Positions 5,857 through 9,777 of a stretch of DNA of 9,777 bases are shown in pieces (position 1 is the stretch's first letter; every line of letters begins with the position of its first letter). The position numbers and the translations under genes are program-made. The notes beneath the pieces are model-generated. The model did not search any database and was not told the origin of the DNA. It worked only from the letters and a program-made list of their open reading frames with translations. Where the stretch lies: contig MZGO01000029.1 in the NCBI GenBank assembly GCA_002084985.1, positions 1 through 9,777 on the forward strand, written 5' to 3'. Origin of the DNA: Thermotoga sp. 4484_232 (GTDB taxonomy: Bacteria > Thermotogota > Thermotogae > Thermotogales > Thermotogaceae).

Positions 5857-6543
5857 TTAGAAAAACATCTTGAGCCAGTCGAAAAATGGTATTATGAGAA
5901 GGGCGGGGAGGAAATTTCCAACCTTTATATCCCTTATCTCGAGTATTCTAAGACCGAGTCCAAGAATCATGACACCACCGACCCCAACAAAATCTCCAAG
6001 AAATTCAGGAGTTGCTAGAAATTTCAAAGTCGAAGCGAAGGAAACTAAAAGTCCTTGAACAAGGAAAACCATGATGGCGGAGAAAATCACACCAGCCCCG
6101 AACAAAGAGGAGAGAATAGTTGAGGATATCCCATCAAGAAGGGATTTTATTAGAATGAGGTTTGGATCACCGGAAACACCTATGTTTATCGAACCTATGA
6201 TCGTCATAGGACCTACCAGAAAGAGAACGGAAGCGGTAACAAAGCCTTTCGCAAAGCTCGCTTCATCCTTTTTCTTCCTGTTCATGTAATTTGCCAATCC
6301 TTGAAGCTTTTCCTCTATTCCAAAAAGCGTTCCTATAACTCCACCAAGAGCCAGAGATCCCAATATCAAAAGAAACTCTTTGCCTTCCATGATCATTCGC
6401 ACACCCATAGCGAGAGTTGTCAAACCGACGGCATTAAATAGAATAACCTTGTACTTCTCAGGGATTCCTTTTCCGAATATAGTCCCAAAAGTCCCACCCA
6501 GAATCACCGCTATCGTGTTCACAATAACAGCGTAGTGAAACAT
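5857..6543 (-). CDS. DUF554 family membrane protein (YdfK/YqgA-like)
   Basis: This 228-residue, very hydrophobic protein matches the DUF554 family. The N-terminus has NTIAVILGGTFGTIFG (9-24), a Gly-rich membrane segment, followed by GLTTLAMGVRM and GSLALGGVIGTLFGIEEKL. The family core VLFLVGPMTIIGSINIG with SGDPNLILIKSLLDGISS is in the middle, and a Gly-rich VGVGGVMILGLGLRIL segment is near the end. About six to seven membrane helices are expected, so it sits in the inner membrane. Family function is not established; a transporter role is often suspected. Its ATG overlaps the stop of the upstream PLP-enzyme gene by one base (TAATG), and an AGGAGGT site (6551-6557) lies within that gene, so the two are translationally linked. 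Such coupling hints at moving a substrate or product of the PLP enzyme, but this is only inferred. Confidence 0.9.
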   Translation of the reverse strand: MFHYAVIVNTIAVILGGTFGTIFGKGIPEKYKVILFNAVGLTTLAMGVRMIMEGKEFLLILGSLALGGVIGTLFGIEEKLQGLANYMNRKKKDEASFAKGFVTASVLFLVGPMTIIGSINIGVSGDPNLILIKSLLDGISSTILSSLFGAGVIFSAIMVFLVQGLLVSFASTLKFLATPEFLGDFVGVGGVMILGLGLRILEIRDIKVGNFLPALLIIPFFDWLKMFF

Positions 6544-7487
6544 TACTTGAACCTCCTGGTTTGAGCAAAGATCCCAAACAACCCTCCCGTGTGAATGAAT
6601 AGAACTTTCTTACCGCTACCCCTCATCATCTCAACCATGCCTCTGAAAGCCTTCCCAGTGTAGACGGGATCCAATATTATGCCCTCAAGTTTCGCCATTT
6701 TCTCTATCATCTCCACGTCATCTTCGCTTGGTATCGCATAAGCCGGCCCACTGAAGTCATCGACAACTTCGTAATCTAGTTTCTCCACATAGATCCCCAT
6801 TTCCTTCATACCTTCAACTATCTTTTCTATCCTCTCGTAGAAGAGATCTTTTGACCTCTTCGTCACGTTTACTCCTACAAGATGAGGTTTCTTTTCCAAA
6901 AGCGAAAGACCTGAAGCAAGTCCTGCAACTGTTCCCCCACTTCCAAGGGCGCTGAAAACGGCATCGAACTCTTCGAGGTCCGTCTGATCCCTTATCTCGA
7001 AGACAGCGTGATAATAACCAAGAGCGCCAAGCGGATTAGATCCACCTTCTGGTATTATGTAGACTTTCCTACCCTTTCTTTCGTATTCTTCCTTCTTTTC
7101 CCTGAATATCTCGTCTATTCTTTCATACTCCTCAGGAGTTATCTCGACTATCTCGGCTCCAAGAAGATGGTTAATGAAATAGTTCCCGTTGAAGACGAAC
7201 TCATCACTCTTTCTGAGAAAAAGAACAGGAGACATTCCCAGCTTTATCGAGAAATAAGCGGTGGCTCTTGCATGATTCGATTGAATACCACCACACGTGA
7301 AAACGGTATCACACTTCTTCGAAAGTGCATCGGCTAGAAGAAATTCCAGCTTCCTCACCTTGTTCCCACTTCCCACCATTTCTGTGAGATCATCTCTTTT
7401 CACCCAGATCTCGAAGCCGAATTCATCAGAAGCTCTCTTCAAAAATTCGATGGGAGTTGGCTTTTGAGCAAGATTCAATCTGTTCAT
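6543..7487 (-). CDS. dcyD: PLP-dependent D-cysteine desulfhydrase (ACC deaminase family)
   Basis: This 314-residue fold-type II PLP enzyme belongs to the D-cysteine desulfhydrase / ACC deaminase family. GSGNKVRKLEFLL (39-51) carries the PLP-binding Lys43, and CGGIQSNHARATA (65-77) has the cofactor-contacting Ser70-Asn71-His72. PEGGSNPLGALGY and a GSGGT phosphate loop (SALGSGGTVAG) follow. Two C-terminal sites separate the activities in the literature: true ACC deaminases have Glu after the catalytic Tyr (YEG) and Leu in HLGG. Here they read Y276-T277-G and H299-T300-G-G. Thr at both sites points to D-cysteine desulfhydrase, which converts D-cysteine to pyruvate, ammonia and hydrogen sulfide, not to ACC deaminase, the usual label for such genes. 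Start ATG has a GGGGAGGG site just upstream. The gene leads an operon with the DUF554 membrane protein. Confidence 0.85.
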   Translation of the reverse strand: MNRLNLAQKPTPIEFLKRASDEFGFEIWVKRDDLTEMVGSGNKVRKLEFLLADALSKKCDTVFTCGGIQSNHARATAYFSIKLGMSPVLFLRKSDEFVFNGNYFINHLLGAEIVEITPEEYERIDEIFREKKEEYERKGRKVYIIPEGGSNPLGALGYYHAVFEIRDQTDLEEFDAVFSALGSGGTVAGLASGLSLLEKKPHLVGVNVTKRSKDLFYERIEKIVEGMKEMGIYVEKLDYEVVDDFSGPAYAIPSEDDVEMIEKMAKLEGIILDPVYTGKAFRGMVEMMRGSGKKVLFIHTGGLFGIFAQTRRFK

Positions 7488-7525
7488 CTAAATACCCTCC
7501 CCTTTGAGATGATATCACCGTTTCA

Positions 7526-7540
7526 TCAAACCATGTTTGA
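7526..7540. promoter_or_regulatory. Inverted repeat upstream of the PLP-enzyme gene, possible operator
   Basis: TCAAAC and GTTTGA form perfect 6-base arms around CAT, about 40 bases upstream of the dcyD start. On the minus strand, TTGTTA followed by weak -10-like sequences lies around it. The position suits a repressor site, but a 6-bp repeat can occur by chance and no regulator is encoded nearby. Confidence 0.25.
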
Positions 7541-7569
7541 GAATATTTAACAAGATGTGATGAAAATAC

Positions 7570-7653
7570 CTCAACTCTTCGACCCACTTCCAATTTCTTA
7601 AAGGGGATAGGAATCTTACTGGCTCAAGACCAGCTTCCACGGGCTAATGCCCG
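7570..7653 (-). mobile_element. Probable right-end remnant of the IS200/IS605 element
   Basis: Directly after the tnpB tail (overlapping its last codons) the minus strand has a small hairpin, CGGGC-ATTA-GCCCG (7640-7653), and a second CTGG/CCAG hairpin (7619-7633). They resemble the structured right end of IS200/IS605 elements that gives rise to the guide (omega) RNA. The outer limit near 7570-7600 is a guess; the terminal hairpin and target tetranucleotide are not clear. Confidence 0.4.
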
Positions 7654-7902
7654 GATCACACAGGGTGGGATGAACCTCACACCTACGACAGGGGCTAAAT
7701 CCACTTCGACCGTAGCTGAAATACTTTGTTTATCGCTCCTACCCCATCACGGTGGTACTCAAAAACGCAACTTGGACACTTACCTTGATCCCAGCAAGTT
7801 CTGCTTTGTACTTAATTAAGTCTGTGAGACGCCTGAACATCCAACTATGGATCTTTGGTTAGCTACTTTGTGGTATTTAGTCCGCTGTCTGATATTCTTT
7901 AA
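7624..7902 (-). pseudogene. tnpB: Degraded IS200/IS605 tnpB gene, several fragments in different frames
   Basis: Four pieces of a TnpB-type RNA-guided nuclease are readable in order on the minus strand, each in a different frame from the next. They are LKNIRQRTKYHKVANQR (7852-7902), the helical region before RuvC with its 'HxKVANQR' hallmark; KIHSWMFRRLTDLIK then YKAELAGIKV (7781-7855), which leads into the zinc ribbon; GKCPSCVFEYHRDGVGAIN (7728-7784), the second half of the zinc ribbon with the third catalytic Asp region; and DLAPVVGVRFIPP and following (7624-7710), the C-terminal tail. The RuvC I and II segments between the first and second pieces and the first CxxC of the zinc ribbon are missing, and the 5' two thirds of the gene is absent. 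The gene is dead, and I see no tnpA. Intact copies elsewhere in the genome are likely sources. Confidence 0.75.
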
Positions 7903-8116
7903 TTACGAGAATTCCAAACAAGCCCAGCAAGACTGACGTTGGCGTTCTCCAACTAACGAGTGTTCGTGGAGGGAAATGTTTTGCGTGCTTGCATTCCTAT
8001 CACTCTGTAATATCAACACATCTCAGAAAACAAATGAAGACTTTTTGGATGCCTTATTCCCCCTAAAAAAGAGCCTGCGCTGTCAAATTAGAAAGCACCT
8101 CTTTATATGAACATTC
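7903..8116. other. Non-coding stretch beyond the tnpB remnant
   Basis: No gene is readable on either strand. A GTTGG/CCAAC hairpin (near 7937-7952) stands out. The DNA may be the decayed upstream part of the IS element, but translated pieces do not match TnpB clearly enough to say so. AT content rises towards 8100. Confidence 0.3.
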
Positions 8117-8145
8117 TTTATTAAGCCTTCTTCACTGGTTTATTT

Positions 8146-8165
8146 TTTCGTAAATTGATAGTTTT
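8146..8165 (+). repeat. Left arm of perfect 20-bp inverted repeat
   Basis: Reads TTTCGTAAATTGATAGTTTT; its exact reverse complement is at 8346-8365. If transcribed across, the arms would form a long hairpin with a loop of 180 bases. Confidence 0.9.
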
Positions 8166-8222
8166 ATAAACAATCTTTTTATATATCCTAAAAGTTCTTG
8201 AAGAAATAATGCGCATTTCCCG

Positions 8223-8357
8223 CTAATTAGTTTTTTTAATAAATTGTCTAAATATATGTAAATGCAAAGTACCATGTTTATTATATATCAGTTCCAACTC
8301 GTTTTTCAAGTCATACCGTGTATTACTTGCTGTTAAAAGATTCTCAAAACTATCAAT
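8223..8357 (-). pseudogene. Possible coding remnant inside the inverted-repeat element
   Basis: Between the repeat arms the minus strand reads open for 44 codons to a TAG, with a protein-like composition (NTRYDLKNELELIYNK, then HGTLHLHIFRQFIKKTN). Stops are frequent in DNA this AT-rich, so the run is somewhat longer than expected by chance. It has no start codon or ribosome binding site and begins inside the repeat arm. It may be a scrap of a transposase from the parent element, but no family motif is visible. Confidence 0.2.
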
Positions 8358-8365
8358 TTACGAAA
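8346..8365 (-). repeat. Right arm of perfect 20-bp inverted repeat
   Basis: Exact reverse complement of 8146-8165. It ends 36 bases before the chemoreceptor start codon. A weak outward promoter (TTGCTG 8327-8332, TATCAA 8351-8356, 18-base spacer) overlaps it and could help drive that gene. Confidence 0.9.
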
Positions 8366-8401
8366 CCCAAAAAACAGTTTATTAATAAGGGGGGATTGTG
8401 A

Positions 8402-9777
8402 ATGAGTTTGAGGATGAAATTTTTACTCATTGCACTGATTCCTCTTTTAGTTTTACTCGTAGTCGAGATGATATCCGGTAACATGTTTCTTCAAGAAAGC
8501 AAGGATATAACAGATAACTTCGATAAGTACACACTCGCGGTTGATGCTCTGGACAAAATAGGAGAACTTAAAAGAGCTGTTTCTCTACTCACTCAGGGAT
8601 TGGAGAAATTAGAAACCGTAGAAACGTTGTATAACGATCTCAAGAAAGTGGAAGATGAGATTCCTTCCTTGAAAAAGAATATAGACGCCTTATCTGAAAA
8701 CATCCAGGCTATAAAAGAAAATGTGAAAAAGGATATTATAACGGAACTCACCCGAACAAAAGAAGAGGTCAGAGACAATTTATCGGCGATGAATTCCATC
8801 ATCAAAAGTTTGATTTACATGGTCTCAACAGCAGTGGTTGTTGTGTCTGTAGTTCTTATGCTGATTCTGGTATCCAGAATGCTCAGATATCTCGAACCTG
8901 TGATGGAAGCATCAAAAACTCTGAGAAACAACGATCTGACGATTCGGATTCAAGAAGCAAAAACGAAAGATGAGCTGGGAACACTTCTGAACGAATTCAA
9001 AGCTTCTATCGAGTACCTCAGGGGCAACCTTGGTGAAATACAAAACGAGACATTCAAGGTTGCTGAAAGTATAGAAGAAGTCGCCACCTCGAGTGAATCC
9101 GTCGCAGGCCAAACAGAAAGTGTGGTTAAGGAAATGGATAACATATCGTCAAGAATTCAATCCATATCCTCTTCCATACAGGAAACAACCGCGGGAGCTG
9201 AGGAAATAAGTGGAGCTACGAAAAACATAGCTGACAACGCTCAACAATCTGCGGAATTTGCCCAGCAGAGTACACAACTCGCAAAGGAAGCTGGAGATAT
9301 CCTTAAATCCGTTATCGAGTCCACGAGAAAGATAGCGGATTCTGCCAGAGATGTGGAAAGAGTCGTTGAGAGTTTCAACAAAGGAGCCGAAGATATAACA
9401 GAATTTGTGGAAACCATAAATTCCATAGCGGAACAGACAAATTTACTGGCTCTTAACGCTGCAATAGAAGCGGCTCGTGCTGGGGAGGCTGGAAGAGGGT
9501 TCGCTGTTGTTGCAGATGAGATAAGGAAACTGGCAGAGGAAAGCAAAGTCTCAGCAGAGAAGATAAGAGAGGTTGTTGAAGAAATCGGAAACATCGCGCA
9601 AAATGCAAGAAAGGTCTCTACCGAGATAACAACTCAAGTGGAAGAGGGAGCAAAGCTTGCAGATATCGCGGATAAGAAACTCGACGAGATAATAAGGGCT
9701 GTGGAGAAGATAAACAACATGCTCCAGAATATAGCGGCTGCCATCGAAGAACAGACCGCCGCCGTTGATGAGATATC
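8402..9777 (+). CDS. Methyl-accepting chemotaxis protein, 3' truncated by the window
   Basis: A membrane chemoreceptor that signals to the CheA-CheW complex to steer flagellar rotation; 458 codons are present before the window ends. ATG 8402 follows a strong AAGGGGGG site. The first membrane helix is at about 5-24. A short outer region of about 110 residues (25-136) follows, mostly charged and helical with coiled-coil character and no visible Cache or PAS motif. The second membrane helix is at 137-157, then a HAMP domain (about 158-212, with LEPV and [10 protein letters not shown]). The long cytoplasmic coiled coil comes next, with the invariant hairpin tip [20 protein letters not shown] through [20 protein letters not shown] at 342-381. 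Glu/Gln-Glu methylation-type pairs flank the tip. The C-terminal arm is outside the window. The small outer domain suggests a four-helix-bundle sensor; the ligand is unknown. It is the first gene after the mobile-element scar. Confidence 0.95.
   Translation, partial: MSLRMKFLLIALIPLLVLLVVEMISGNMFLQESKDITDNFDKYTLAVDALDKIGELKRAVSLLTQGLEKLETVETLYNDLKKVEDEIPSLKKNIDALSENIQAIKENVKKDIITELTRTKEEVRDNLSAMNSIIKSLIYMVSTAVVVVSVVLMLILVSRMLRYLEPVMEASKTLRNNDLTIRIQEAKTKDELGTLLNEFKASIEYLRGNLGEIQNETFKVAESIEEVATSSESVAGQTESVVKEMDNISSRIQSISSSIQETTAGAEEISGATKNIADNAQQSAEFAQQSTQLAKEAGDILKSVIESTRKIADSARDVERVVESFNKGAEDITEFVETINSIAEQTNLLALNAAIEAARAGEAGRGFAVVADEIRKLAEESKVSAEKIREVVEEIGNIAQNARKVSTEITTQVEEGAKLADIADKKLDEIIRAVEKINNMLQNIAAAIEEQTAAVDEI

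Larger units (their letters stand above)
8117..8385. mobile_element. Small AT-rich element with terminal inverted repeats, MITE-like or IS scar
   Basis: A perfect 20-base inverted repeat, TTTCGTAAATTGATAGTTTT at 8146-8165 with its reverse complement at 8346-8365, brackets 180 bases of very AT-rich DNA. The similarity continues outward imperfectly through an ACTG(G/T)TTT block. The octamer TTTATTAA occurs as a direct repeat just outside (8117-8124 and 8378-8385), which could be a target-site duplication. The layout fits a transposon remnant or a non-autonomous miniature element. The family is not recognised, and the octamer match may be chance in such AT-rich sequence. Confidence 0.5.

Noticed and set aside
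7600..8100. Structured non-coding RNA gene (tmRNA, RNase P RNA, or rRNA fragment)
   Set aside because: Short GC-rich hairpins suggested an RNA, but no tmRNA, RNase P or rRNA landmarks are present, and the minus strand instead reads as ordered TnpB fragments.
8146..8365. CRISPR array or leader
   Set aside because: There are only two copies of the repeat, they are inverted rather than direct, and they differ from the CRISPR repeat I recall for Thermotoga; no regular spacers.
9241..9594. Minus-strand open frame of 117 codons at the window end
   Set aside because: It is an antisense shadow of the chemoreceptor signalling domain, whose alanine- and glutamate-rich codons give open antisense frames.

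Overview
The window looks like the chromosome of a thermophilic member of the Thermotogae, close to but distinct from Thermotoga maritima. The reasons are a 90-residue HU and an MnmE that resemble, from memory, the T. maritima proteins without being identical; Lys/Glu-rich proteins using AGA/AGG arginine codons; strong GGAGG/GGTGA ribosome binding sites; tightly packed genes; and an IS200/IS605 TnpB remnant with the 'FEYHRDGVGAIN' signature. No database search was possible, so the species is not named.

Layout. (1) 1-3042, plus strand, one operon: the 3' end of a cobalamin-binding methionine synthase (MetH-like), a secreted beta-rich solenoid protein of unknown function, and mnmE (tRNA wobble-uridine modification). 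(2) 3044-3420: a terminator hairpin, then hup (HU) on the minus strand with its own promoter. (3) 3615-4619: a polytopic membrane protein of the LPG-synthase TM / UPF0104 family, ending in a hairpin that also works as the terminator of a minus-strand tRNA-Leu(GAG). (4) 4743-5743: a promoter region interlocked with the tRNA promoter drives a small membrane/coiled-coil protein and a ComB-family phosphatase. (5) 5857-7487, minus strand: a two-gene operon, a PLP enzyme of the D-cysteine desulfhydrase / ACC deaminase family followed by a DUF554 membrane protein. (6) 7490-8400: about 900 bp without an intact gene. It holds the scrambled remains of a TnpB gene and then an AT-rich segment bounded by a perfect 20-bp inverted repeat. 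(7) 8402-end, plus strand: a methyl-accepting chemotaxis protein, cut by the window edge.

How it fits together. Most genes are housekeeping: methionine/one-carbon metabolism, tRNA modification, chromatin, sulfur amino acid breakdown and chemotaxis. The only accessory-looking region is 7490-8400, a graveyard of at least one and probably two mobile elements. I did not find a convincing new multi-gene system. The least explained items are the exported solenoid protein between metH and mnmE, the small coiled-coil protein ahead of comB, the inverted-repeat element next to the chemoreceptor, and an orphan coding-like tail behind comB.
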